Source: Eriocheir sinensis
Taxonomy: Eukaryota > Arthropoda > Malacostraca > Decapoda > Varunidae
Assembly (NCBI RefSeq): GCF_024679095.1
Contig: NW_026110822.1
Location: forward strand, 1 to 64,000
Reading direction: 5' to 3'
DNA length: 64,000 nucleotides
The number at the start of each line of letters is the position of its first letter. Position 1 is the stretch's first letter. Below are positions 12,151 to 28,693 of the stretch, one piece after another. The translations under genes were made by a program, and so were the position numbers. The notes beneath the pieces were generated by a model that ran no database searches, was not told the origin of the DNA, and worked only from the letters and a program-made list of their open reading frames with translations.

Positions 12151-12813
12151 AGCACATACAGTGACACACGAGGCCGCAGTGTGATGTAGGGAACAACACG
12201 ACAACTGTGTAGCTGAGACACAAGGCGAGCTTATCACGCTGAGCACAGCGGCGAGGCGTCACCCTGAATTTGGAGTGCTGGAAATAGCGAGGCGGAGCTG
12301 TGCTGAGGGAGCAGGGAATGTAGCGTGTGGGAACACAACACTTCCTCTGTAACAGTGGCAGCGTTTCACGGGCACGGCCGTCTCGTCAATACTGAATAGG
12401 CTTTTCACTAACACCCATGAAAAAAATAATATCCTCACCTTGATGGATAACAAAACAAGAAAGAAACACACGGAGGCAGGCGACGTCTGGCTCACTTCCT
12501 CTCTTTTTCTCTCTTCGTCTTTGTCCTTCATTCAGTCTCCTTCTTTGCTCCGTCTCGTTCATGCCCGCACATGTTCTTCCTCTTCCAGCCCTAACACACT
12601 TTCCTTTCCTGTCCCACTGCCAGTCACCGTCTCCTGTCTATTTTGTCTAATACCTGCTCGTACATTCTTTCTCTCAGTTTCTTTCTATTCGTGTCTCCGT
12701 CCCTCCTTCATCTGTAAATAAATTCCATTTATTCCTCGTCCTTCATCCGTCTGAATATAATCCCAGTTACTCCTTCAGTCGTCTATATATTCCCTCCCCC
12801 ATCTCTCTCTCAG
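12151..12813. other. No gene recognised
   Basis: The 3' half is pyrimidine-rich (about 12,490-12,810). Frames on both strands are short and unlike known proteins. Confidence 0.5.
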
Positions 12814-12873
12814 TCCAGCAGTCAGTCAATCAGTCAGTCACTCAGTTAGTCAGTTAGCCAGTCAGTTAGATAG
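12814..12873. repeat. (CAGT)n tetranucleotide repeat
   Basis: Degenerate cagtcagt repeats immediately before the MITE; the same repeat resumes after it. Confidence 0.85.
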
Positions 12874-12877
12874 TTAA

Positions 12878-13095
12878 CCCGGTAGCAGCAACGGTCCAAA
12901 TTTGTGGCTTCACCTTGTAGCAGCGACGGGCCAAAATTGTGCCATGATATAAACCCCCCTAAATAGATGATACATAATCTGATCACAAATGCTTGGATAT
13001 ATATTATGAAGTGGTTTGTGTGAGGGTGATTTTTTCTTATTTTTCTCACTTGGAGGAACCATTAAGAAACATGATCCCCGCTGCTTCCTACCGGG
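12878..13095 (+). mobile_element. piggyBac-like MITE, 218 bp
   Basis: Flanked by TTAA at 12,874-12,877 and 13,096-13,099. Termini are inverted: cccggtagcagc at the left and gctgcttcctaccggg at the right (with a 2-bp insertion). Two copies of the 35-bp subterminal motif are present at the left. The element sits inside a CAGT repeat tract, so it postdates or interrupts that tract. Confidence 0.75.
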
Positions 13096-13099
13096 TTAA

Positions 13100-13480
13100 C
13101 CATTCACTCATTCATTCAGTCAGTCCGTTTGCCATTCATTCATTTATTCATTCAGTCAGTCAGTCAGTCATTTAGTCAGTCAGGCAACCAATCACTTTTT
13201 TTACGTAGCCACAGAGTCAGTCAGTCAGTCAGTCAGTCAGCCAAATCAGTCATTCAATTATACATTAGTTAGTCCGGCAGTCAGACAGTTACGTAGGTAG
13301 TCAGACTGCTAGTCAGTCAGTTAGTCATTTAGTCAGTCAAGCAATCAGTCAGTTATTTTCGTAGCCACACAGCCAGCGAGTCAGTCAGTCAGTCAGCCAC
13401 TTACATCAGCATGGTCAGCTAGTCAAGATAAGTCAGTCAGTCAAGGCATTCAATCAGCCATTCTTAAAGTAAGTCAGTCA
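13100..13480. repeat. Degenerate (CAGT)n tract
   Basis: Continuation of the tetranucleotide repeat seen at 12,814, interspersed with other short sequence. It explains the Ser/Val-rich frames here. Confidence 0.8.
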
Positions 13481-13752
13481 CTCTAGCAGGGAGCGCCATC
13501 AAATCCCGGAGTCTGCCTTACAAAAATCCCGTTTTCTATCGTGTGCCGGGGCGGGGCTAAGGCCAGCGTGACCTTGAGGGCGGCGCAGGGATGAATGATG
13601 GGCCTTTAAACTCTGCCATGCATGCCGGACCCGAGCCAGTCGCGGCGCCCTGAATCACGCGTCGCCGGCTACTTCGGGGGTCATGTTGGTAAACCTTTCG
13701 GCGTCCAGGCACACACACTGGGCAAGGCTGTCGTGGAGTGGTGGGCGCGTCC

Positions 13753-13805
13753 AGGGGTAGTTTACGGCCCTGGCGGTAGTCTGACGAGGCCTCTGTGATG
13801 GGATC
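13753..13805 (-). repeat. Partial inverted copy of the 105-bp repeat family
   Basis: ggggtagtttacggccctgg and the following bases align with the array at 1-390 in the same orientation. This is opposite to the copy at 13,888-14,082, so the two form an inverted pair. Confidence 0.6.
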
Positions 13806-13887
13806 TTGAAAATACTCCGGAAAACTTTGTAAACGTTTGTTGTGAGGTGGAAAGCGTTAAGAATACGAGACTCAGGTCGGCATTGTC

Positions 13888-14082
13888 AGACGCTTCCGCC
13901 TCTCACATCAACTTTTTTCAAGGCCCAAAGATGACATTAATCGGGCTCTAATGAGTGTTCGTTTAGGCTGATGGAACAAAAGAAGGGTCAGACTACCACC
14001 AGGGTCATGAAACTACCCCGGGAAATGCCCACAACTCCTACGGAAGCCTTGGCAAGCGTGTGCGTGCTTGGGCGACGAAATG
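13888..14082 (+). repeat. Dispersed copy of the 105-bp repeat family
   Basis: aatcgggctctaatgagtgt, agggtcagactaccaccagg and gggcgacgaaatgtt are shared with 56,688-56,862. The central part matches the reverse complement of the array at 1-390. Identity extends beyond the 105-bp unit, which suggests a longer parent element of at least 180 bp. Confidence 0.75.
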
Positions 14083-14527
14083 TTGACCCCGAATTCTTGA
14101 ACGTATCAGCCCCCATGGCGACTATTTCCCAAGGCCGCAGGGAAGATGAGCTGGATGATCATGCGCGATTTTCCCGATCAAGATGCGTGAGTCATGAGCA
14201 AGTCTGAGGGCCTTATTTTTAACAGGATCCGGCTGCCATTACTACTTCCTCAGAGAGGATTAACCGGGCTTTCATGGGTGGTTTTCCAGTTCAGGGTGCA
14301 GCAGAGGTCGTGTAAACCTATCACCAGCATCACAAAACAGTCCACGGAAAGCCCAGCAACTTGTAAGTACGAGAGGCTTATCAAACAAGAGAACTGAGGG
14401 GCCAGACGCTTGAAATAGACACTTAAGCGGATAGAGTGATTAGCAAGACTGGTTTCTACTTTCCGAAATGTGTAAATACATCTATACTGCAGGGAAATGG
14501 GTAGGCATAGAGATTAGAGCACACAAT

Positions 14528-14577
<50 letters not shown>

Positions 14578-14919
14578 GTCAGCTGTAAACAGACACACAC
14601 ACAGTGCTGCAGGGATGGGTCAGTAAGGCTGCACGGCACGTATTCTTAACGCATCGGCGCCTCGGCTCGCCTGTTTAAAAGCCTCTCGTAGAAGTTTCAG
14701 GGTTTTCACGGACTGTCTCGTGATCCCGGTGACAGTCATACACGACCTCTGCACCCTCAACGGGACACCCCCGTGAAAACCCAGTTAATCTTCTCTGTGG
14801 GCTTGGAAAATAGTCCTAATCTGAGCCGAGACGTTTAGGAATATGGAACGAACTCACTTCAACCTCGTTTACAGTCTCTGTAGATTAGGTAACGCACACA
14901 CCAGCGGCTTTGAAACAGG
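14083..14919. other. No gene recognised; (CA)n at 14,528-14,576
   Basis: Unique sequence up to the start of the 19-kb duplicated segment, with one CA tract. Confidence 0.5.
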
Positions 14920-15148
14920 CGTAAAAGTAGCTACGTATAGTGATTGTAAGGCTGGTTTATATGTCTCTCATGGTCTCTCTCTCTCTCTCACACACCTTCT
15001 CCACGCTGGGCTTAGTGAACGCAAGGAGGAACGGCTTGCAATTTTCCTTCCTAAGTCTGTCAATGGCGAGCGCGAGATATTCATTCACTTCCTCTGTTGT
15101 GTTCTTGCCGCTTTGGGAGTCGCTGAGACCCAACCTGCGAAGGGGAAG

Positions 15149-15296
15149 GTGAAGTATTGCATGGGAGGGCGAGGCTGTCATCGGGGAGCTCCGGGCTAAG
15201 GATACACGGGCACCTGATAGAAAGGGAGAAGGTGAAGTATTGCATGGGAGGGCGAGGCCGTCATCGGGGAGCTCCGGGCTAAGGACACACGGGCAC
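15149..15296. repeat. ~83-bp tandem duplication (copy A)
   Basis: gaaggtgaagtattgcatgg through gggcac occurs twice in tandem. The same pair is at about 34,146-34,291 in copy B. Confidence 0.8.
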
Positions 15297-18216
<2,920 letters not shown>

Positions 18217-18530
18217 GAGCCAAGATGGCGGCGAGCCCTTGCCGTGGTGCAGGGCGTGGCGTCCAAGGGGTACTGGCTGCTCCTGCTGCTTCTGTTGCTG
18301 CTGCTGCCGCCACCACAGGCCGCCGCCGCCGGGCCCCCCGCGGAGAGCCATAGAGTCTCCGCCCGTCACGCCAGAGGAGGTGCCGGCCGTGGAAGTCTTG
18401 GGGCAGGAGGAGTATAGTTACAATACCAGCAGCGTCCAGGGCGACTCTCCGCTCCTGCCTGACGACGCCGACGATTTCCTTACGCCCATCATATCAACGG
18501 AGGCGCCCTTGGAGAACCCGAGTCCGCCAG
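18217..18530 (+). CDS. Exon 1 (copy A) of discoidin-domain protein: signal segment and acidic linker, frame broken
   Basis: A 3' splice site (ttccgttgcag, ending 18,216) precedes the exon and a 5' splice site (gtgaggtg) follows at 18,531. The first frame reads EPRWRRALAVVQGVASKGYW, then ten Leu, PPPQ and AAAA. This looks like a secretory signal peptide with a likely cleavage after the Ala run. A 2-bp loss near 18,350, relative to copy B, shifts the frame. The downstream frame then encodes PEEVPAVEVLGQEEYSYNTS and an acidic Ser/Pro-rich tail ending PSPPG. The exon ends in phase 1, which matches exon 2. The initiator is uncertain: the exon seems to continue from an upstream exon, and the ATG at 18,225 is in another frame. 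The product is probably secreted or cell-surface. Confidence 0.6.
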
Positions 18531-19714
18531 GTGAGGTGCGGCTGCCTGGCCCGCCCGCTGCTGCCTGCTGTCTCGCCGCACGGCCTCCACTAACACCTAA
18601 CTCGGGCGGCGCTGGGGATGCGGGTGGTGGTTGTATTAATGGTTGTTGTTGTTGTTGTTGTTTGTGGTGGTGGTGGTGTAGGTGGTACTATATAGTGCTG
18701 GTAATGGTATTGTTGTTGGTACTAATATTGGTAATGATATTCCTGTTGATATCAGTGGTGTTGATAGTGGTAAGATTAATATTGTCATTGGTATTGGAAT
18801 TTAATGGTTTACGGAGGTAGTGATGATAGTGATGGTGGAAGTATTTTGTGTGATAGTTGGTGGTGGTGGTCATGTTGCCGCTACTGCTTGTGGTGTGGGC
18901 GGGTGACAGGGCTGTTGCTAAACTATAAAGGAATAGATAAAATATTCTTAATTCTTTTGAATGGCAACTATTCGCAAATAAATCTTGATAAGTAAGAAAA
19001 AATAACCGTGTTCAAGTTTTATTTCATGCACAATGCGTGGATAACATGCCTTGGGTTCTTTATACATTAGTTATTTCCCAGTGTGTCGCGTAGGTACTCT
19101 TTCCTTCCATATCTGTTCCCTTTATCCCGTGTCCGTCCATTGCGATTTCTTAATTTTAGTTGCCTTTCTGCCTACTACACCCCTGGATTGTTACTAATGA
19201 GACCAGAAGACATCCAATTCCTACTTGCTCTATTATTATTATTATTATTATTACTATTATCATCATCATCGTATATAGTAGTAGTATTTCAAGTATGCCT
19301 ATGCCTCTCCATATTGTACTCAGTCTTTCATCGTTAAATACAAAGTTCTCATTTACTACTCAACGGCAGGTTTTATAGTTTTTCACCTTCTTTGAATTCC
19401 ACATATAGTACTTTACACCCAATTACTTTTTTTGCTTTGCACATTTGCGTCATATTATTACTAACAGTGGACATCAGATTGTTGGATCATTATTACAGTA
19501 AATATGAGATATATGGATAATTTTTAGAGGTGTTCATCATCTAGTAAAGTGGTTCGTGGAAAGTTGATATCATAGGAATAAGGTCTGGAAACACGTAGTT
19601 GGAACTTGGAGTATGCGCGTTGTGCTGAGTTTTTCCGTGGCTATGGTCTAAGAGTCTTGAGGAGCTGTCAAAGGGAAATCAAGAATGAGTTCGGGAGGCA
19701 GCATGAGCCACGAA

Positions 19715-19813
19715 TAGATGGCGTCACTATAAACACTTGCCTGCGCCACGGTGGGCCCCCAAAGAAAGCCTACCGGCACCATAGGCCAAGATGTAAAAAA
19801 ATATATAAATAAA
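19715..19813 (+). mobile_element. SINE-like element with A-rich tail (copy A)
   Basis: gatggcgtcactataaacac, cctgcgccacggtgggcc and ctaccggcaccataggc are shared with 59,101-59,255, which ends in a longer poly(A). An A-rich tail and then an AGT tract follow here. This indicates a dispersed retroposed family; its 5' boundary is not clear. Confidence 0.55.
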
Positions 19814-19815
19814 GG

Positions 19816-19927
19816 TAGTAGCAATAGTAGTAGTAGTAGTAAGAGTAGTAGTAGTAGTAGTAGCAGTAGTAGTAGTAGTAGCAGTAGTAGTAGTAGTAGT
19901 AGTAGCAGTAGTAGTAGTAGTAGTAGT
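19816..19927. repeat. (AGT)n microsatellite (copy A)
   Basis: AGT repeat with AGC interruptions, directly after the SINE-like tail. Copy B has a shorter tract at 38,818-38,908. Confidence 0.9.
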
Positions 19928-20500
19928 TTTCTTGTACTGTTTTCCAATGTATTTAAAAAGGTGTAATGTACAATATGACCGTAACTGGTGAGTAAAGGAA
20001 CGCGTGCCGTAAAAAGGGTTGCCCTTAACGTCTAAATTTGCATTCCCTGGAAAGGCGGACGTTGCGAGTAGACTTCATTAAAGTTTATAGATGGGTGACG
20101 GCCTTTGATGAGGGTCTGCTCGTAAAAGGGCATGCACTCTTAGCCATGGGTCGTTAGATCAATATAGATTTGTTAAACATGCAGGCAGGAATTGGTTTGC
20201 TAATAGAATGGTAGTCGAATGGAAGAGGCTTGGCAGTCGTGCATGTGGTGAATTTCACTGTGATAGGCACACTATTATTAATAGGTAAGGTAAATTCATT
20301 AATAGGATAATAGTTTTATTGTAAAGGTTTTCATTGATAAGATAAGAAATACAGCTGGAGCTCCTCCCCTGAAGGTGTAATAAGAGCGACGGTCACTGAA
20401 GGGTGTCTGCTCCCGGGAGTGTGGCTCACGATGTGGCTCGCGCCTGCGCCGGGGGTCACTGGTGAGTGTGTTACCAGGCTGCTTAGTGAAGCATGACAAT

Positions 20501-22048
20501 TTACACAACGACAGCACAGATGGCCGTGACGTCCAGGAAGGCATCAGTCTCTACGGACCAGTCATCACTGGTCATCATCTCGAAGGCTGCCCATGCATCA
20601 TCAGCCTCTTCGGTGATGGCGGCCACCAATTCGGCGGATGCCCATGGATCATCAGCCTCATCAGACGAGTCATCACGGGTCGTCACTTCAAAGAGTGCCC
20701 ATGGATCATCAAGCTCATCAGACGAGTCATCACGGGTCGTCACTTCCAAGAGTGCCCATGGATCATCAGCCTCATCGGTGATGGCGGTCACCACCCGGCG
20801 GATGCCAATGGATCATCAGCCTCCACGGACCAGTCATCACGGGTCATTGCTTCAAAGGCTGCCCATGAATCATCAGCCTCCACGGACCAGTCATCACGGG
20901 TCATTGCTTCAAAGGCTGCCCATGAATCATCAGCCTCGACCATAGCAGCGGAAGTCACCAAGTCTGGGGCTGCCCATGAATCATCAGCCTCCACGGACCA
21001 GTCATCACGGGTCATTGCTTCAAAGGCTGCCCATGAATCATCAGCCTCGACCATAGCAGCGGAGGTCACCAAGTCTGGGGCTGCCCATGAAACATCAGCC
21101 CACGGACCACACACCACGGGCCATTGCTTCAAAGGCTGCCCATGAATCATCAGCCTCGACCATAGCAGCGGAGGTCACCAAGTCTGGGGCTGCCCATGAA
21201 ACATCAGCCTCCACGGACCAGTCATCACGGGTTGTCACTTCAAAGGCTGCCCATGCATCAGCCTCGACCATAGCAGCGGAGGTCACCAAGTCTGGGGCTG
21301 CCCATGAAACATCAGCCTCCACGGACCAGTCATCATGGGTTGTCACTTCAAAGGCTGCCCATGCATCAGCCTCGACCATAGCAGCGGAGGTCACCAAGTC
21401 TGGGGCTGCCCATGAAACATCAGCCTCCACGGACCAGTCATCACGGGTTGTCACTTCAAAGGCTGCCCATGCATCAGCCTCGATCATAGCAGCGGAGGTC
21501 ACCAAGTCTGGGGCTGCCCATGAAACATCAGCCCACGGACCAGTCATCATGGGTCGTCACTTCAAAGGCTGCCCATGCATCAGCCTCATCGGTCCTGGCC
21601 ACCTGTCAGTGGCCGCACGCGGTGCAGGGCTCACGCCCGGACGGGCTCGCCACACCGCCTCCCGTTGCACCGGAGGCTGGTGAAGACGGGCCCGTCGTCA
21701 CAGAAGAGAGAGAAGTGGAGGCCGCTGATGTTGTCCAGCAGCCAGGCCAGCGGCATGGAAGAGGTGAAGACTGGCTTCCTAAGCGAGGCACATTGCACCC
21801 TGACGGCCGCGTTGCCGTCTTTCTTGCACAGCTTCGCCAAGGGCACACGCAGCTCACCCTCGGCGTGGCAGCCTTGAATCCCTGCGACGCAAGACCAGCC
21901 TTCCACGGGGAGCTTGACGGAGGCGACCGTACGCCTCTTCAGGCAGCAGGTGGAGTCCTTGCACGAGAGCTTGATGGAGTCCACCAGGAGGAGCCTCGCC
22001 CATGGTTACCCACACGTTGAGTTTCTGTCGAGATGCAGAGTTTCCCAT
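20501..22048 (-). CDS. Unrecognised intronless protein: MGNSAS start, Cys-rich domain, Trp-rich acidic repeats (copy A)
   Basis: Read on the minus strand inside intron 1 of the plus-strand gene. An ATG at 22,048 in strong context (A at -3, G at +4) starts MGNSASRQKLNVWVT, a good N-myristoylation sequence (Gly2, Ser6, basic next). A Cys-rich region of about 110 residues follows (IKLSCKDSTCCLKRRTVASV, ELRVPLAKLCKKDG, LDNISGLHFSLFCDDGPVF). The rest is a repeat region of 36-37-residue units, alternating SWAAFEAMTRDDWSVEA and SWAAPDLVTSAAMVEA. Nearer the end it changes to DDPWALFEVTTRDDSSDEA units and finishes DVTAICAVVV and a stop at 20,501. Small indels break the frame near 22,003, 21,635, 21,600, 21,535 and 21,100. 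Comparison with copy B restores continuity at several of these. I do not recognise the family. The DPW and WxxF-type acidic motifs resemble clathrin-adaptor ligands, but that is inference only. Confidence 0.5.
20530..21600 (-). repeat. Coding-type tandem repeat, 108/111-bp unit (copy A)
   Basis: ggaccagtcatcacgggt begins at 21,215, 21,323 and 21,431 and at earlier positions. The period is 108 bp where the unit has gcatcagcc and 111 bp where it has gaatcatcagcc. All lengths are multiples of three, as expected for selection on a protein repeat. A shorter 57-bp subtype (cagacgagtcatcacgggtc) lies at 20,655-20,790. Confidence 0.8.
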
Positions 22049-22290
22049 CGTTGCTTCGATGTGATATAAAAAATATCCGTATATCGAGGAAATCGGTGTT
22101 AGGTAATAAAAGGAGGTGCTATGTCCATGAAGACCGACTGGCCTCCAGCAAATTCTTTCTGCTGTAATCTTGCCTAGTCGGCTAAGTAGTGCAGTTCACG
22201 CGTCGGATGGCGGGTGACAGGGCTGCAGCAACACGCTTCTTCATGTTGTTTAATAATAATTAACAAAATAAAGGAAAATTCAAATTGTCT

Positions 22291-22568
<278 letters not shown>

Positions 22569-22569
<1 letters not shown>

Positions 22570-24304
22570 CCACATCTATGTGGTGGAGACTAGTCGTGAT
22601 GAGGATAGTAGGTGTTTGGTGGTGGTGGTGGTGGTGGTATACTTAGGGAAAGGTCGTAAATTGCTGAACAGGTTTCCCCAAGGACGAAGGAGGATTTGCC
22701 GGTTTAATGGCACAAACTTAGGGATACTTTGGCTATTAGAGGAGCGTTGAGGTGCTTTTCGTCAGGCTGCTCGTGTTCCCCTTATATTGAAATGAAAATA
22801 CAATAGATAATGATGCTAGGAAAAACAAGTATCGTCCAAGGTAACGTAAAGAATAGTTTGTTTGTTTTGTATCTTGAGTATGAGTAGTGAAAGGACTGGT
22901 GTTGAGTGAGCGATATTCCGGAGCTAAAGATTAGAAGTACAGTAGATGAGGAAGCCAGAAAAAACAAGAATCGTCAAAGGTAATATAAGGAATAGTTTGT
23001 CTCTTCAATCTTAAACGAGGAGTGCAAGGACTGGTGTTGATTTGCGCGATACTTCGGCGCTGAAGATTAAAAGCTTAGTCTATGATGACGGTAAGTAGAT
23101 AAGGATCATCCACAGCAACAATGAATTCAGTTTGTTATCATTTTTTTACAGCAGAGGAGTCAGTTCAAGGGCATAAAAAGTAAACAAATGTGAAAAAAGC
23201 CTGCTACTCACTGCCCGCTACTCACTACTACTATACTGTGATTGAAGAATGCTAGGACTGGTGTTGACTGGTGAAGTGCGTCGAAGCGTGGTAATTTAGG
23301 GTTACGTGGAGGGCAAATTTGAGTACCTGTTTTAGTTTCCCTGTAACACTCATCACTAATTTTCCTGATTTAACTTGTTGCTGATGACGAAATTGAGGAG
23401 TCTTACCTAATTAAGCATGAAATCGCATTAAAATCTCCCGGTGAAGTGGCAACCTGTCGTCAAGCATGAGGCTCATATTACGCTAGTACAGTGTTCCTGA
23501 CTAATCAAGCAAACAGGTAAGTAGCTTGAGCATAAATCTATTAAGAACGTCATGTAAATATTTGGGAAGCGGCAACAAAACTAGCCGCAAGGGTGCTCAA
23601 AAGGAGGGCGGGAGGGAGAGTGGTATGGGTGGTAAGAGAGGTAGAGTGGCTCTGAAACCCGGCAAGAACCCCAACTGAAAATGTATGTCCTGTTTACTGA
23701 TGCTCCCCCACAAGGCCGGCTGCCGCACCTGAGTTATGGAACAATAATATCTGCGTCCACTCAATCACATCACACACCTGGACTCGACAAAAAAGCTCAG
23801 TTTCTGATACGACTATAATGACCAGATTTATCTTTCTACGAACCCCACAACAGACCCCTCAGCAACACTCACTGAATGGTAAATATGTCCCCTGCTGCGA
23901 TTCATTGCGGAGGATGTCGACGAAAGTATATCCAAGATGGCTAACCTCACTGCATTGCGCTAAATACTCCATCATGTGCGAATATTGCTTTCAGTTACCT
24001 TGCATTTTATCAGTAAAGTAAATTACATGGCAAGCTGAGAGCAGGACCCCGCGGCTTAACGGATCCATGGTTAGTGAACAATGTGAACGCGTCGAAACAG
24101 CAAGCAACGGCTACTGCTGTGTCACACTTTCATCTTATAAGCAGGGATTCATGACTCATGATTCATGGCAGCACTGAAGGCAGGTGTAGCGGAATGGAAA
24201 CTGGGTCATTTGGACTCTGGTGATTGGTTGCAGCTCTGCCGTGCAGCTTATTCGGACGCCTTCCACCGTTTACCATTTATTAGTAAGCTACAGTGAAAAG
24301 CCAT
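22569..24304. other. Intron 1, middle part (copy A), no exon recognised
   Basis: Contains imperfect ~150-bp local repeats (aggactggtgttga with seemingly related surroundings at about 22,890, 23,026 and 23,253). No coding exon. Confidence 0.5.
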
Positions 24305-24480
24305 ACTTCCGTTGTGAAGTGGTTAGCACGCATAACTACTAATCCTCGGTCCTGGTTTCGAATCCCGGCCCGGGCAATTGGTGCTCAGTCCACCCAGCTG
24401 TCCATCCTCACATTCTGACCGGTCGATAAATGGATATCTTGGAACTCCTAAGGGAAAGTCTGTGATAACTTAGATGTCAC
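24305..24480 (+). mobile_element. tRNA-derived SINE (copy A)
   Basis: gtgaagtggttagcacgc resembles a tRNA A box, and ggtttcgaatcccgg resembles the B box. The sequence continues into a non-tRNA body (ggtgctcagtccacccagct, gtcgataaatgg). This A box, B box and body arrangement is that of a tRNA-derived SINE and not a functional tRNA gene. Copy B is at 43,310-43,485. Confidence 0.65.
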
Positions 24481-24595
24481 TCTTGCCTTGTGTCCCAGGT
24501 TAATGAGTTGAGATGGTTGTGTTTGTGGTAGGGGTTGGTGTAGGGGTGCTGGCTGAGGTGCTTGTGGTAGGGGTTGGTGTAGTGATGATGGTGTT

Positions 24596-25130
24596 GATGT
24601 TTGTGGTCAGGGTTGGTGTAGCAGTGATGGTGGTGGTGTTGTGGTAGGGACGGTGTAGCAGTGATGGTGGTGGAGGTGTTGTGGTAGGGACGGTGTAGCA
24701 GTGATGGTGGTGGAGGTGTTGTGGTAGGGACGGTAGCAGTGATGGTGGTGGTGGTGTTGTGGTAGGGACGGTGTAGCAGTGATGGTGGTGGAGGTGTTGT
24801 GGTAGGGACGGTGTAGCAGTGATGGTGGTGGAGGGGGTGTGGTAGGGGGGGTGTAGCAGTTATGGTGGTGGAGGTGTGGGGGTAGGGCCGGTGTAGCAGT
24901 GATGGTGGTGGAGGTGTTGTGGTAGGGCCGGTGATGGTGGTGGAGGTGTTGTGGTAGGGACGGTGTAGCAGTGATGGTGGTGGAGGTGTTGTGGTAGGGA
25001 TGGTGTAGCAGTGATGGTGGTGGAGGTGTTGTGGTAGGGACGGTGTAGCAGTGATGGTGGTGGAGGTGTTGTGGTAGGGACGCAGTGATGGTGGTGGAGG
25101 ATGGTGTAGCAGTGATGGTGGTAGGGATGG
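24596..25130. repeat. 39-bp GGT-rich minisatellite (copy A), about 13 units
   Basis: The unit is close to gtagggacggtgtagcagtg followed by atggtggtggaggtgttgtg. Since 39 is a multiple of three, the minus strand stays open with a His/Pro/Thr-rich peptide. I treat this as a repeat artefact. Copy B has about 19 units. Confidence 0.9.
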
Positions 25131-27219
<2,089 letters not shown>

Positions 27220-27829
27220 GTAGATGAAGTAAAAAACGGCCAAACGAACAAACAAACGGTCAGATGCACAAACACGGGAAAAAACAAACAAACGGACAGA
27301 CGAAAAAGCATTCTGACACTCAGATGAGATAACAGACGGACCAACAGAGACATATAAAGACGGAAAACAGATTCATAAGCAAACAAACAGGTAGACAGAA
27401 ACGGGGAGATAAGAGAGCAGGCGCCCATTGTAATATTAACTCATTTATCTCCCTTGCCGCTTTGTGAACTGTTTTGAGCATGTTGAGAGTTGATTGGGTC
27501 CGCGTTGGATCTGCCTGACGAGGTGTTGCTTGCGGGTGTCAAGAGCCTTGGGTTGGGGTTTTAATCTATTAAGCTTGATGATCCATCGGGAGGAAGTTGG
27601 TGAAATTGTGTTGTATGTTAATTGCTGCGTTTTCTTAATGACGAAGCAAAGCTGTGAGTTGTGAAATGCAACTCCTTTCTGTTGTATTGTTAAATAATAA
27701 TGATAATTTTGGGGTGTAGTGGTAGTAGTAGCTGTAGCAGTAACATTAAAATCAGCAGTGGAAACAGTAGCAAAGGCAGGAACATTGTGATTATGGTGGT
27801 AACTGTGGAGGCAATACTAATGATAACTG

Positions 27830-28475
27830 TACTAGTTCACTAACTGACTGCAATACTAACTCTACTAATTCACTAACTAACTGCAATACTAACTCTACTA
27901 ATTCACTAACTAACTGCAATACTAACTCTACTAATTCACTAACTAACTGCAATACTAACTGTACTAACTCACTAACTAACTGCAATACTAACTCTACTAA
28001 TTCACTAACTAACTGCAATACTAACTGTACCAATTCACTAACTAACTGCAATACTAACTGTACTAACTCACTAACTAACTGCAATGCTAACTTTACTAAT
28101 TCACTAACTAACTGCAATACTAACTCTACTAATTCACTAACTAACTGCAATACTAACTCTACTAATTCACTAACTGACTGCAATACTAACTCTACTAATT
28201 TACTAACTAACTGCAATACTAACTCTACTAATGCACTAACACTGCAATACTAACTCTACTAATCCACTAACTAACTGCAATACTAACTCTACTAATTCAC
28301 TAACTAACTGCAATACTAACTGTACTAATTCACTGACTAACTGCAATACTAACTCTACTAATTCACTAACTAACTGCAATACTAACTCTACTAATTCTCT
28401 AACTAACTGCAATACTAACTCTACTAATTCTCTAACTAACTGTAATACTAACTGTCCTAATTCACTATTGTTTTA
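27830..28475. repeat. 33-bp minisatellite (copy A), about 19 units
   Basis: The unit is close to actaactctactaattcact followed by aactaactgcaat. It gives an open minus-strand frame of an 11-residue Leu/Val/Glu repeat (LVSELVELVLQ). The array appears unit-for-unit identical to that in copy B (about 47,050-47,695). Confidence 0.9.
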
Positions 28476-28693
28476 AGCAAACCACTCATTCCTATTTCTA
28501 ACAAGTCATAAAGCAATGTCCACTAGATAACATAGACAACCCAGCAAGTTTTCAAAATACAATCTTTCTTCCTTTTCTGCATTTCTTCCTATACCTATAA
28601 ATACAACATAAACAATCCAGAACGTTTTCAAACACTTAAATTTCTTTCCCATTAACAGTCCTTCCTCTGCTTGCCGGCCCCCATCATCCCTCC

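Larger units (their letters stand above)
18531..20500. other. Intron 1, 5' part (copy A): simple repeats and a SINE-like element
   Basis: GTT/GGT-rich tract at 18,640-18,900 and TTA/ATC tract at 19,229-19,275. No exon recognised. The frames here encode poly-Leu, poly-Val or poly-Ile from the repeats. Confidence 0.6.

Noticed and set aside
20462..21145. Plus-strand 227-codon frame over the Trp-rich repeat region
   Set aside because: It lies opposite the minus-strand frame, which extends into a Cys-rich non-repeat region with a strong start and a clean stop; the plus frame has neither.
24305..24380. Possible tRNA gene
   Set aside because: The A box is imperfect, the B box has an extra T, no acceptor stem pairing was evident, and the sequence continues into a SINE body.
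27791..28216. 141-codon minus-strand Leu/Val/Glu repeat that resembles a coiled coil
   Set aside because: It derives from a 33-bp minisatellite; no start context or downstream gene structure. Kept only as a note on array stability.
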